Counted from the first letter of the stretch, positions 1 to 11,164 are shown. The stretch: 43,608 bases of DNA from an uncultured Mycoplasmatota bacterium (GCA_900546245.1 URBY01000006.1:1-43608); one strand, 5' to 3'. Numbers and translations are program-made. The notes: generated from the letters alone by a model not told the origin.

Positions 1-1
1 G

Positions 2-3000
2 GTACTAGATACAAAAGAAAGTGTGGAAGTATTAGAAGGACAAGATATAACACTAGATATAAATGGTAAAACAATTACTGGAGTAAGAAACTATACGATT
101 CAAAATAGTGGTAACTTAATAATAGTAGATAAAGCTAATGAAGCAGGAAGTATATTAAATAAAGATGATACAGTGCTTAGAAATATAAACAATGGCTTAT
201 TACAGTTAGGTAAAAATGAAGAAGAGTTAGTTGTATCTAAAACAAATCCTAATATAGTTGGTACAATATATGGTGTTTATACAGATGATAGCGCAACATT
301 TAATTTCTTTGATGGAAGAATAGAAGCAAATCAAGCTATAAAAGGTAATGTTGATGAGACTCCATATTCATATAATGCTGATGTTGCCATAAGTGATAAA
401 CAAGTCGCAACACTATCAGTTTTAATAGATCCAGAAGCAAGAGTTGGAACTACATATTATTCTAAAGTACAATCTGCAATTGATGATTCTGCTAATGGTG
501 TATATCTTGATAAAACAACAGAAATGACTTTAGTAAAAGGATTTGATAATTCTGATACATATGGTTTTGATTATGATGAAGAAAACAATAGATTAATTTC
601 AAATAATGATCTTGAAAATACAACAGCAGTCGCAACAACTGTAGTTGATTTAACAAGTTATACAAGCAATCAAAAATTAACTATAGAAGGATTTGTAGAT
701 AAAATATATGAGTATACTAGTTATAATAAATCATATGGATATGTTGAAGTTCTAAAAAAAGATGATAATAAAAATATAGGTAGTAGTAGATATGACTCTG
801 AATCACCATCAAGTCAATATTTTGTATTGCCATATGGTAGTAAATATATAGTAAACATAAAATATATTATTCCAGGTTATAGACAAGAAAATGTAGAAAA
901 CTCACATTTTATTATTTCTAAAATGAATTTATCTGATTATAAAACAGATAAATATAATGGATATACTAATGCTGATGATTCAGTAACTACAATAAATTAT
1001 AGTTTCGATTATGATGAAACAACAAAAACATATAAATCAAATAATCAGTATATATCAGGATCAAGAGCATTCTCATATATACCTATTGATTTAACAAATG
1101 AAACAGATGATTATCAGTTAACAGTAAACGCACAAGTGGATTCAATTGATGGTTCAGATTATGGAATAGTTAATGTTAATGAAACAAATGAAATATTAAA
1201 ATATACTAATTCAAATGGATTAGCATTTATAAGTGAAACTTCAAACGAATATCATAATGGAATATACAATATGAATAAAGTTTTATCTGCTGGTAAGAAA
1301 TATTATCTTCAATTTTATTATTTCAAAACTAATGGCAATGGATATCCACAAGAAGAATATAATTCTAAGGGAAGTAACGATCAATTTATAATTAATTCAA
1401 TAGATTTAGTAAAACTTGCTAGTGATACAACTACATTAAACTTAGATGAAAAATTAAAATATTCTGGTGAAATGGGATTCACAGATAAAATAAATAATAA
1501 ATACATGAGTAATGTTCAAACAGAAGAAAATACATTAATTGATTCTTATGTAGAACTTGATTTTACAAAAATGCAGTATGATCAATTAGTTAATATAAAT
1601 ACATATAATTCTTATAATAACTATCAATACTTTTATTTATCAACATCTCCAAATAATGTAAGTAAAGATTTAATATTAAATGATAAAGATAGTATATCTA
1701 ATTTAATTTATTTTTATGGTAAACCATCAACACTTTATATAAATGGTTCATCATATACTAGTTATAATACTGACAAAAAATTTGTACTATCTAAAGGAAA
1801 CAAATATTATCTACATTTTGCAGTAATAAAGAATATGTATCAATATCCAAGTACATATAGTGATTTTGCTATAAATAGTGTTAGTTATACATCAGTACTT
1901 GATAATAAATTAAATGTTGGTGTTGTGCCATCTACAACAGGTACTGATGAAATAATAAGTCATCCAATTAAAACAAGTGAGTTTGCACTTGATGAAAGTA
2001 AGGATGAAGAATTAAGATATATAGGAAGTAATGCAAATAACTATGTTAATTTCAACAATGAATTATGGAGAATATTAGGTGTATTTAAAACTGAAGATAA
2101 AAAAGGAAATAAAGATTTTAGAATAAAATTAGTAAAAAGTTCATCTATTGGCTATTATTCTTGGGATACATCAGATAGTACAGTATCTAGTGGTAATGGA
2201 ATAAATGAGTGGTCTCAGGCAGATGCCATGAAATTATTAAATCCAGGTTATGATGATGAAGAAATAGGTGGGAGTTTATATTACAATAGTAAATCGGGAA
2301 AATGTTATAATAATTCAAATAATGGTTCGACTGATTGTGATTTTACTTCGACAGGTTTAAAAGATTCAGCAAAAGAATTTATTGATACAGTAAAATGGAA
2401 TACAGGTGCATTACCATATGAAACAACTTCATATAACTTGACACCAAATCAAATATATGATTATGAAAAAGGCACGAATACAGGTAAAACAAATTACGAA
2501 AACCATAATGATTTTCCTGTGGATGACGTAGAAAGATCATATTATTGGTATGGACAAGTAGGAATTATTAGTCCAACAGATTTAATTATGGCAAGTAGTG
2601 ATAGCTCTCAAATGTCAAGAGAGTCATGTATGATGTCTAGCAATAATTATTATTATTGCATTAATAATAATAACTGGTTCAGAAATATGTCAAGTAATTC
2701 TTTTTACGTTATTAATCCTGCATTTAGTACTAGCAACAATAGTAGTTATTATCCATTTTTAGGATTTACAATTTATACTAATCCATATACAACAAGTATT
2801 TCAAGTAGTAATGCAATTTTACCTGTAGTATATTTAAAAACAAATGTAAGTATTAAATCAGGTGATGGAACAAGTTCTAATCCATATGTACTTGAATTAC
2901 TTGATAAGAAAAATACAGACAAATATTATGGACTTGCATCTAACATAAAAAAAGAAGAAACAAATGCAGAAGAAAATATCATAAAGACAGAAAAAACAAA

Positions 3001-6000
3001 TGATGATTATAAGCAACTTAAAAGTTTTACTTCTATTTATGGATTCACATATGATGAGGAAACAAAAACATATACAAATGAAAATATAAATATTCCTAAT
3101 TCAAGAGCAATAAGTGCAATTAAAATTGATTTGACAAATGAAACAGAAGAAAAAACTATATTATTTAATTATGATTTTAAATCTTCAAGTTATTTATCTG
3201 AAATGTATATAAATGTAATGGTTGGAAAATATACTCCTGTAGATTATTTTACAACAACAGGACCAAATAGTATATATAGCGTTGGACCAGTTTTAGCAAA
3301 TTCAACATCTTCAACTACTTCAAGTGTAAAATATACTTTCAAACCTGGACAGGTATATTACGTTCAGTTCTCAGAATACAATTCCTATAGAGATTATGAA
3401 CAAAGTTATTTAAAAGTAAGTTTTGATTATGTTTTAGACACAGAAAAAACAGAAAACTTTACAAAATATGAATATTCATATCCTGTATTAAATGAAAAAC
3501 CAGATACAGTAGTTTTATTAAATAATATAACTTTATCAAATCCTCTTATAGTAGAAGACAGAAAAAAAGTAATACTTGATTTAAAAGGAAAAACATTAAC
3601 AACAAGTGCATCTGATTATGTAATAAAAAATGATGGTAATTTAACAATAATAGATAGTAAATATGATGATGATGTATCTGAAGCACAAAGAAAGTATGAA
3701 GAAGAACAAGCAAAATATGATCAAGAATACGATGAAGCATTAGCTAAAAAAGACAAAACAGAAAATAAATATCAAAGCGACTTGAAAAAATATAATGATA
3801 GTCAAACTGTATATGAATATGATTATACTGGCGAAGAACAAACATTTACAGCACCTAAATCGGGATACTATAAATTAGAAACATGGGGAGCACAAGGTGG
3901 TGACCGTGGAAATAATAATGGTGGAAAAGGTGGATATTCAACAGGAATAATACATCTTGAAGAAAATGAAACTATATATATATATGTAGGAGGTAATGGT
4001 ACTACTAATAACGGATATAATGGTGGAGGATTATTACCTGGACTTAATATATATGGAGGTGGAGCTACAGACATTCGTGTTAAAGATAATACTCTATATA
4101 ACCGTGTAATAGTTGCCGGAGGTGGTGGCTCAGTTGGATCAACATCAAATGCAGGTGGCTTTGGTGGTGGAACTACTGGAGGAAATGCAATAGGAAACTA
4201 TGGTATAGCAGCAACAGGTGGAACACAAACAAGTGGTGGATTTGGAAAAAATGCAGGATCATTTGGCCAAGGTGGTAATGGTGTTAATTCGAATGGTGGA
4301 TATGGTGGCACTGGAGGCGGCGGCTGGTATGGTGGCGGCGGCTCTGGTGTTGATGGCGGTGGAGACGATGACCGTTCAGGTGCTGGTGGTTCAGGATTTG
4401 TATGGAATGAAAGTTCAAGCAAAACAATATTAGAAGGTTATTTATTAACTTCTGATTCATATTTACTAGATGCGTCTACAATATCAGGCGATGAAAATAT
4501 TCCTAATCCAAAAGCTGAAGGATTTGAAATAGGTCACTCTGGAAATGGATATGCAAGAATATCATACCAAACAGATGATGATGGGAATGTAATTATGCCA
4601 AATGTCCCATTAAAACCAACAAATGGATATACTACTAATGATTACGTAAAGAATGACTTAAAACTTCAATTAGATGGACTATCAAATAATTCACCAAAAA
4701 ATTGGAAAGATTTAAGTGGTAATAATTCTGGAACAATAAATGGTCCAATACTTCAAGAAAATGGATATTACTTTGATGGAAGTAATGACTATGTATCTAT
4801 AGGTGAAATAAATTCTGATTATGTTACAATAGAAGCCACAATCACACCACAAATATCTGATAGTACTAAAAGAGAAGTATTGTCAAATTATAGAAGTGGT
4901 GGATATGATATATCAATACAAAGTGGATATATACAGATTGGAATATATATAAACAATTCATATCAAAAGTTAAAGGCACAAAAAACATATGAAATTGGAA
5001 AAACTTATGTTGTACAAGCAACATATGATAGAAAAGAAATTAAACTATATATAAATGGAGAACTACAAGGAACTCTTCAAGTGGAAGGTACAATAGGTAA
5101 ACCAACAAATAATACAATAGTTATGTTGGGATCAAATCCAAATGGAACATCTGCTAGTTATAATTATTATAAAGGTATAATTCATACGGCAAGAATTTAT
5201 AATAAAGCTTTAACAGAAAGTGAATTAAATAAAAATTATGATAGTGATTCAAAAAGATATATAGGAATAATAAGAAAAGAAGCAGAGATGGCATCAGTGA
5301 TTCAAACAGGAAATATTGAAAGTGCAAATGAAAGCTTAATAAATAACTCTAAATCGGCATATTTGAATATTGAAAAAGGAATATTAAATGTAAAAAAATC
5401 TGGATCTTATTCCGCAATAAATAATTATGGTAGTGTAACTATAGGTGAAAATGGTATTATAAACTTATATCAATCCGATAATATAGGAATAACAAATCAG
5501 CTTGAAGGTACAATATTAGATGGATCAGGAACAATAAATGCAAATTCATCATATAACCAATATGGAATATATAATTATGATTATACTAATAAAGAAATTA
5601 ATGGTTATACAATAAATAATAGTACAATAGCTTACTACAAAAACCACTTATATGAACAAACACTTAATAATTTTACAATCAATGGTGGAAATGCAATTTC
5701 TTATGATTTGAGTGGAACAGGTGAAGCGTTCAATATTAAAAATTCAACTATAAATGCAACAATATCAACATCAACTCATCGTTATGATAATGGTTCAGTT
5801 ACAATTAATATAGATAATTCAGAATTTATTCCGTCAAGTAATCCAATAATAAATAGTAGGGAAACAAGTAAGATAATAGTAAGTAACTCTAGAATATCTA
5901 GTGACTATCCAATAACAAATTATGGAGAAATGGAAATAAATGATACTGAAATTAATAATAATAATGTTAATTCGAGATATGATGATAGGGTTTCAATAAA

Positions 6001-9000
6001 AAACTATGGAACAGTAGAATTAAATAATACTATTATTAATATTAACAATGATAGTACTGATGGAATATATAACTATAATGATTCATCTGTTGCTAAAATT
6101 TCAGGTAATTCAAAAATAACAACAAAAAATGGTTCAAATTATTATGCAATATATAATGATAAAGGAATTATTAATATTGACAATATTGAAGTAAATTCAT
6201 TAAATAAAGGAATACAAAATGCTAGTGGAACAATAAGTATAAAGTCTGGTAAATTTATTTCAACAAATGCAAGTCCAATAGTAAATAATGCTAAAGGAAC
6301 AATAACTATAGGAGAAAAAGAAGAAAATAAAGATGAACAAATACCAAAAGATAATATAATAATGACTGGTAAAACATATGGAATATATAATCCAGAAGGA
6401 ACAGTAAATTATTATGATGGAATTGCAACTGCTGCTTTAAATCAATCATTATATGGATCTATAAGCGATACGATAGAGGGATATGATATAAATATTGATA
6501 GGACTGGAACAACAGAAACAGTTAGCCTAAAGATACCTACAAACTTTGTAGTACAAATAGGAGAAGAAAAATATACGACTATACAATCTGCAGTAGATTC
6601 TATAACTGAAACAACAGAAACACAAATTAATTTGATAAGTAATATTGAAACTATTAATAATGTAACAGTTCCAGAAAGTAAAAATATTATATTAAATTTA
6701 AATGGTTATACAGTTAAATCTTATAAAAAAAGTGAATATATAATAAATAATGGAACACTTAAACTTATAGATACAGATAAAACTAAAAATGGAAACCTTA
6801 TAGGTTCAGGAATAACTCTTATAGAAAATAATAATAATTTGACGATAGAAGAAACAAAATTATCAACAATATTAAAAACTCCACAAGTAATAGATAATAA
6901 AGGAACAACTATTATAAATAATTCAACAATTAAAGCTGTAGATATAGAGAATGGAACAATAAATAATGAGGAAAATGCCACCCTTAATGTAGCAGATAGT
7001 ACAATAACAAAAACATCTTTGTATGGAGCTAATATATTAAATAGTGGAACAGCAACATTTGATAATACTACATTTGATAATCATAACAAATCCTATAAAT
7101 ATAATATTGTTAATAATTTAACAGGAAATATAACAATAAATGGTGGAACATATAGTAGTGGAAACTTTATATATAATTATGGAACAGCAACAATAAATGA
7201 TTTAATAGATACATCTGGAAATACTAAAAAAATCTATAATTCTGGTGGAATATTAAATTTAAATAATGTAAAAACTAACGAAGAATTAAATAATGATAAA
7301 AATACTGGAACAATAAATATAACAGGTGGAAATTATAACTATAGAATTTATAATAGCAAGGGTAATTTAAATATAAGTGAAGCTACAATAAAAGTAACAA
7401 CTAATGATGCAATATATAATGCAACAACAGGAATAGTAAATATAAAGAATTCTACTATAAAAGCAAAAAGTGATGGAATATATAATGAATCAACAGGATC
7501 AATAAATATAATAGGAACTACAAGTGTAACATCAACAGAAAATAATGGAATATATAATGATTCGACAGGAACAATAACAATAGGAGAAAAAGATGGTAAT
7601 GTAAGTATTGAAACTCCTATAATAACAGGTAAAACATATGGTGTATCCAATAACAATAATAATGGTATATTTAATTTCTATGATGGAGTAATAAAAGGAG
7701 AAACAGGAGCTATTTATGGAAAGGTAACTGATATTGAAACAAATTATGAAATAATATCAACAATAGAAAATGGAGTAGAAAGTAAATATCTATCACAATT
7801 ACCAGTTGCAAAAATATTATCAACAAATGAAGAATATTTTAATATTCAAGATGCAATTAATTCATCAAATGATGGAGATACAATACAATTGCTAAGAGAT
7901 ATTACAACTATATCTTCATCTTCAAGTATAATAATTGGAGAAGATAAAAACGTAATATTAGATTTTAATAGTTATACAATTAATGTTAGTAATGAAAAAG
8001 CATTTATAAATAATGGAATATTAAAAATTATAGATTCAAATGATGTAAAAAAAGGAATGATATTATCTAAAGGTGTTATGGCGATTGAAAATAATGGAAC
8101 ACTTAGTGTTGATAATATTAAAATTAGTATAGATTTAGCATTAAAAATTTTAATAAATAATAATGGAACGTTAAATTTACTGGGAGGAGAAGTTTCAAGT
8201 GGATATGATGTCTCTGATTTTAATTCTTCAATAATAAATAATAACGAAAATGCTACATTTACTATGACTGGAGGAACAATAAGTAAAGTAGATGAATCTG
8301 CTATTTTGCTTAAAAATACAGGTACAGCAGATATAACAGGCGGTAAACTGGAAGTAAAACCAGTCGAAGATAGTATGAGAATTAAAAATGCAGCGATAGA
8401 CAATGGTAAAACTGGTACATTAAATGTAAGTAATATTGAATATGTAAATTCGTATATTGATTCTGTATCAGGTTATGGAAGTATTTTTGTGTCAAACTAT
8501 GGAATATCAAATTTATCAAATATTGTAACAAATTCAATAATAAATAATTATGATAATGGAACGATTAAAATTATCGATTCAACAATAAGTTTAGTAGGGA
8601 AAAATACAATAAATAATGAATCAACAGGAACAGTAAATGTAACAGGAACAACAAATATAACATCAACCAATAATTATGGAATATATAATAAATCGTCAGG
8701 AACAGTAAATGTAACAGGCAGTACAAATATAATATCAACCAACAACTATGGAATATATAATGGATCATCAGGAATAATAAATATAACTGGAAATATAAGT
8801 GTAACATCATCAAAAAATTATGGTATATATAACTCATCAGGAACAATAACTATAGGAGAAAAAGATGGAAATGTAAGCACTGAAACTCCAATAATAACAG
8901 GAAAAATATATGGAATATATAATAATAGCGTATTTAATTTCTATGATGGAGTAATAAAAGGAGAAACAGACGCTATCCATGGAAAGGTAACTGATATTGA

Positions 9001-11164
9001 AACAGATTATGAAATAATATCAAAAATAGAAAACGGAGTAGAAAGTAAATATTTATCTCAATTACCAGCTGTAAAAATATTATCAACAAATGAAGAATAT
9101 TTAACTTTACAGGAGGCAATTGCAGCCTCAGAAACTGGTGATACATTACAAGTGATTAGAAATATTACAATATTAGAGTCATCACCAGATATAACTATTG
9201 ACAGTAATAAGAACATAATATTAGAATTAAATGGATACACATTAAATACTTTTAAGACTTTTGTTAATAATGGAACATTAAAAATAGTAGATTCAAGTGA
9301 AGAAAACAATGGAAAAATAGATACATATGGTGTAGAATTTATAGAAAATAACAAAAAAATTACAATAGAAAAAATAAATAATAGTTCAAGTTACACGATA
9401 GAAAATAATGGAACAGCAATAATAAAAAATTCTACAATGAAATCTATAACGAATGCTAAAAATGCAACACTGCAAGTAAGTGATTCTAATATATATTCTG
9501 TAACAAATACTGGAATTGCAATAATAAATGATTCAAAATTTTCATCAGATTTAGATAATTATTCCGGTGGTACTGTAGAAATATCAAACAGTAATCTTAA
9601 ACGTATTACAAATGATTATTATGATAAAAGTGGAACAAGCAAAATAAAAATAAAAAATAATTCAGTCATTAGCGATTCAAATATCGATGATTCTTATACT
9701 TCAAAAGAATATTTGGTGTATAATTATGGCTCTGGAACAATAGATATCGAAGATTCAACTGTAAATACTAGAGGTATAAATATTACTGCAGTATATAATA
9801 GAACTGCAAAAGGAACAATAAATCTAAAAAATTCTGTTGTACAAACATTTAATGAAGGTGTAATGGCTAATGATGGAACGTTAAATATAATTAATTCTAC
9901 AGTAACTTCAACAAATGATTCTGCCGTTAATTTAGAAGGCTATAATATGACGGTAAATATAAAATCTTCATCTATAAAATCCAAAAATTATGATGCAATT
10001 ACTTCACAAAAATATGGTACAATAAATATCGAAGATTCAACAATAATTTCTGAATCTAATGGACATAGTATGGCAGTAATAAATAATAAGGATTCTGATA
10101 TAAACATAAAAGGTAATACAAATATAACATCAACAACTATAAATGGAATTTATATTTATGGTACAGGAACTGTAAATATAGGAGAAAAAGATGGAAATGT
10201 AAGCACTGAAACTCCAATAATAACAGGAAAAACATATGGAATATATAATAAAAATAATAATGGTATATTTAATTTCTATGATGGAATTATAACAGGAAAA
10301 ACAGCAATTAGTGGTGGAGTAAATGAAATAGAATCTGGTTACAAAATTAATATTGTTAACAATGAAGATGATACTCAGTCTGCAACATTGATATTAACTG
10401 GTGATGATGAAAAAGTCGTAGTTATCAACAAAATTAACTTTAGTGATTTACAATCCGCTATAAATTATGCCCCTGATAATGCAACATCAAATATAACAAT
10501 ATATGCTAATATAACTTTAGATAGTAATATAGTAGTACCAGCAGGTAAAACTATAAATATTTATTTAAATGGTTATACAATAACAAAAGGAAACTATGAT
10601 TTTACAGGAGAAGGAACAGTAACCCTTATAGAAGGAACAAATACAACTAATGCTCTTGCAAGTATAATCGAAAATGTAAAAGAAGTATTAAATATAGATG
10701 ACATAAAGAAAAATATAATAATATATGAGATGGACGATGGAAGTAAAATAACAAGTGAAAAAACATATAAATTATATAAAATAGTTGATAATAATAAAGA
10801 AGAAGTAAAATTAAAAGAAGAAGAAATAGGAAAATATAATGTAGAAAATAAAGAAGATGAAATAAGAACAGTAAAAAATAGAATCTACATAAATAATTTA
10901 CCAAAAGGAAATTATGAATTAATAAGTAATGATAATAGAAAAGCAAGTTTTGAAATAACAGACACTGGAAAACTAGTAGGAAAAATAAAAGAAAATATAA
11001 ATGAAAGTAAACCAGTAATAGTAAGTGCTATTGCAGAATTAATAATAACAATACAAACAGGAACAACATATATAAATTACATATTAATAATAATTACATT
11101 ATTATCAATAATTACATCTTTATATTTAGTACAAAAGAAAACAAATAAAAAATATCTAAGCTAA
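2..11164 (+). CDS. Giant surface protein, 5'-truncated: beta-helix-like modules with glycine-rich and LamG-like inserts, C-terminal membrane segment
   Basis: The frame is open from base 2, and the GTG at 23 has no ribosome binding site, so the true start lies upstream. About 3720 codons are visible. In order they hold a beta-helix-like module (to ~450); four related ~130-residue beta-rich domains (~560-930, 1005-1410, 1470-1895, 3035-3440); a domain running from LWRILGVF to VVYLKTNV (~2010-2890) before the fourth; a short coiled coil (~3680-3800); a glycine-rich ALK/LTK-type domain (~3811-4570); a LamG/jelly-roll-like domain (~4660-5240, with YYFDGSNDYVSI and LYINGELQGTL); then long beta-helix-like modules with INNGTLKIID-type rungs. 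The C terminus has a hydrophobic segment (~11068-11130) and a Lys-rich tail. No enzyme motif was recognised. It is probably a cell-surface adhesin or stalk. The function is inferred; the domain boundaries are approximate. Confidence 0.85.
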   Translation, partial: VLDTKESVEVLEGQDITLDINGKTITGVRNYTIQNSGNLIIVDKANEAGSILNKDDTVLRNINNGLLQLGKNEEELVVSKTNPNIVGTIYGVYTDDSATFNFFDGRIEANQAIKGNVDETPYSYNADVAISDKQVATLSVLIDPEARVGTTYYSKVQSAIDDSANGVYLDKTTEMTLVKGFDNSDTYGFDYDEENNRLISNNDLENTTAVATTVVDLTSYTSNQKLTIEGFVDKIYEYTSYNKSYGYVEVLKKDDNKNIGSSRYDSESPSSQYFVLPYGSKYIVNIKYIIPGYRQENVENSHFIISKMNLSDYKTDKYNGYTNADDSVTTINYSFDYDETTKTYKSNNQYISGSRAFSYIPIDLTNETDDYQLTVNAQVDSIDGSDYGIVNVNETNEILKYTNSNGLAFISETSNEYHNGIYNMNKVLSAGKKYYLQFYYFKTNGNGYPQEEYNSKGSNDQFIINSIDLVKLASDTTTLNLDEKLKYSGEMGFTDKINNKYMSNVQTEENTLIDSYVELDFTKMQYDQLVNINTYNSYNNYQYFYLSTSPNNVSKDLILNDKDSISNLIYFYGKPSTLYINGSSYTSYNTDKKFVLSKGNKYYLHFAVIKNMYQYPSTYSDFAINSVSYTSVLDNKLNVGVVPSTTGTDEIISHPIKTSEFALDESKDEELRYIGSNANNYVNFNNELWRILGVFKTEDKKGNKDFRIKLVKSSSIGYYSWDTSDSTVSSGNGINEWSQADAMKLLNPGYDDEEIGGSLYYNSKSGKCYNNSNNGSTDCDFTSTGLKDSAKEFIDTVKWNTGALPYETTSYNLTPNQIYDYEKGTNTGKTNYENHNDFPVDDVERSYYWYGQVGIISPTDLIMASSDSSQMSRESCMMSSNNYYYCINNNNWFRNMSSNSFYVINPAFSTSNNSSYYPFLGFTIYTNPYTTSISSSNAILPVVYLKTNVSIKSGDGTSSNPYVLELLDKKNTDKYYGLASNIKKEETNAEENIIKTEKTNDDYKQLKSFTSIYGFTYDEETKTYTNENINIPNSRAISAIKIDLTNETEEKTILFNYDFKSSSYLSEMYINVMVGKYTPVDYFTTTGPNSIYSVGPVLANSTSSTTSSVKYTFKPGQVYYVQFSEYNSYRDYEQSYLKVSFDYVLDTEKTENFTKYEYSYPVLNEKPDTVVLLNNITLSNPLIVEDRKKVILDLKGKTLTTSASDYVIKNDGNLTIIDSKYDDDVSEAQRKYEEEQAKYDQEYDEALAKKDKTENKYQSDLKKYNDSQTVYEYDYTGEEQTFTAPKSGYYKLETWGAQGGDRGNNNGGKGGYSTGIIHLEENETIYIYVGGNGTTNNGYNGGGLLPGLNIYGGGATDIRVKDNTLYNRVIVAGGGGSVGSTSNAGGFGGGTTGGNAIGNYGIAATGGTQTSGGFGKNAGSFGQGGNGVNSNGGYGGTGGGGWYGGGGSGVDGGGDDDRSGAGGSGFVWNESSSKTILEGYLLTSDSYLLDASTISGDENIPNPKAEGFEIGHSGNGYARISYQTDDDGNVIMPNVPLKPTNGYTTNDYVKNDLKLQLDGLSNNSPKNWKDLSGNNSGTINGPILQENGYYFDGSNDYVSIGEINSDYVTIEATITPQISDSTKREVLSNYRSGGYDISIQSGYIQIGIYINNSYQKLKAQKTYEIGKTYVVQATYDRKEIKLYINGELQGTLQVEGTIGKPTNNTIVMLGSNPNGTSASYNYYKGIIHTARIYNKALTESELNKNYDSDSKRYIGIIRKEAEMASVIQTGNIESANESLINNSKSAYLNIEKGILNVKKSGSYSAINNYGSVTIGENGIINLYQSDNIGITNQLEGTILDGSGTINANSSYNQYGIYNYDYTNKEINGYTINNSTIAYYKNHLYEQTLNNFTINGGNAISYDLSGTGEAFNIKNSTINATISTSTHRYDNGSVTINIDNSEFIPSSNPIINSRETSKIIVSNSRISSDYPITNYGEMEINDTEINNNNVNSRYDDRVSIKNYGTVELNNTIININNDSTDGIYNYNDSSVAKISGNSKITTKNGSNYYAIYNDKGIINIDNIEVNSLNKGIQNASGTISIKSGKFISTNASPIVNNAKGTITIGEKEENKDEQIPKDNIIMTGKTYGIYNPEGTVNYYDGIATAALNQSLYGSISDTIEGYDINIDRTGTTETVSLKIPTNFVVQIGEEKYTTIQSAVDSITETTETQINLISNIETINNVTVPESKNIILNLNGYTVKSYKKSEYIINNGTLKLIDTDKTKNGNLIGSGITLIENNNNLTIEETKLSTILKTPQVIDNKGTTIINNSTIKAVDIENGTINNEENATLNVADSTITKTSLYGANILNSGTATFDNTTFDNHNKSYKYNIVNNLTGNITINGGTYSSGNFIYNYGTATINDLIDTSGNTKKIYNSGGILNLNNVKTNEELNNDKNTGTINITGGNYNYRIYNSKGNLNISEATIKVTTNDAIYNATTGIVNIKNSTIKAKSDGIYNESTGSINIIGTTSVTSTENNGIYNDSTGTITIGEKDGNVSIETPIITGKTYGVSNNNNNGIFNFYDGVIKGETGAIYGKVTDIETNYEIISTIENGVESKYLSQLPVAKILSTNEEYFNIQDAINSSNDGDTIQLLRDITTISSSSSIIIGEDKNVILDFNSYTINVSNEKAFINNGILKIIDSNDVKKGMILSKGVMAIENNGTLSVDNIKISIDLALKILINNNGTLNLLGGEVSSGYDVSDFNSSIINNNENATFTMTGGTISKVDESAILLKNTGTADITGGKLEVKPVEDSMRIKNAAIDNGKTGTLNVSNIEYVNSYIDSVSGYGSIFVSNYGISNLSNIVTNSIINNYDNGTIKIIDSTISLVGKNTINNESTGTVNVTGTTNITSTNNYGIYNKSSGTVNVTGSTNIISTNNYGIYNGSSGIINITGNISVTSSKNYGIYNSSGTITIGEKDGNVSTETPIITGKIYGIYNNSVFNFYDGVIKGETDAIHGKVTDIETDYEIISKIENGVESKYLSQLPAVKILSTNEEYLTLQEAIAASETGDTLQVIRNITILESSPDITIDSNKNIILELNGYTLNTFKTFVNNGTLKIVDSSEENNGKIDTYGVEFIENNKKITIEKINNSSSYTIENNGTAIIKNSTMKSITNAKNATLQVSDSNIYSVTNTGIAIINDSKFSSDLDNYSGGTVEISNSNLKRITNDYYDKSGTSKIKIKNNSVISDSNIDDSYTSKEYLVYNYGSGTIDIEDSTVNTRGINITAVYNRTAKGTINLKNSVVQTFNEGVMANDGTLNIINSTVTSTNDSAVNLEGYNMTVNIKSSSIKSKNYDAITSQKYGTINIEDSTIISESNGHSMAVINNKDSDINIKGNTNITSTTINGIYIYGTGTVNIGEKDGNVSTETPIITGKTYGIYNKNNNGIFNFYDGIITGKTAISGGVNEIESGYKINIVNNEDDTQSATLILTGDDEKVVVINKINFSDLQSAINYAPDNATSNITIYANITLDSNIVVPAGKTINIYLNGYTITKGNYDFTGEGTVTLIEGTNTTNALASIIENVKEVLNIDDIKKNIIIYEMDDGSKITSEKTYKLYKIVDNNKEEVKLKEEEIGKYNVENKEDEIRTVKNRIYINNLPKGNYELISNDNRKASFEITDTGKLVGKIKENINESKPVIVSAIAELIITIQTGTTYINYILIIITLLSIITSLYLVQKKTNKKYLS
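6545..10620 (+). repeat. Four long beta-helix-like modules repeated every ~1.26-1.35 kb within the coding region
   Basis: Module starts lie near 6545, 7803, 9065 and 10412. Each begins with a TIQSAVDS / NIQDAINS / TLQEAIAA / DLQSAINY motif, then a D-IxLxLNGYT strand, then INNGTLKIID. The first three end in a TIGEKDGN...PIITGKTYG...FNFYDG block. The ending blocks at ~7560-7800 and ~8840-9060 are almost identical in protein sequence, and another lies at ~10160-10300, which suggests tandem duplication. The last module is cut short and runs into the C-terminal region. Confidence 0.75.

Noticed and set aside
2..11164. Mycoplasma-type code (TGA as Trp)
   Set aside because: Thousands of codons contain no in-frame TGA and Trp is always TGG, which would be unexpected under that code in such AT-rich DNA.
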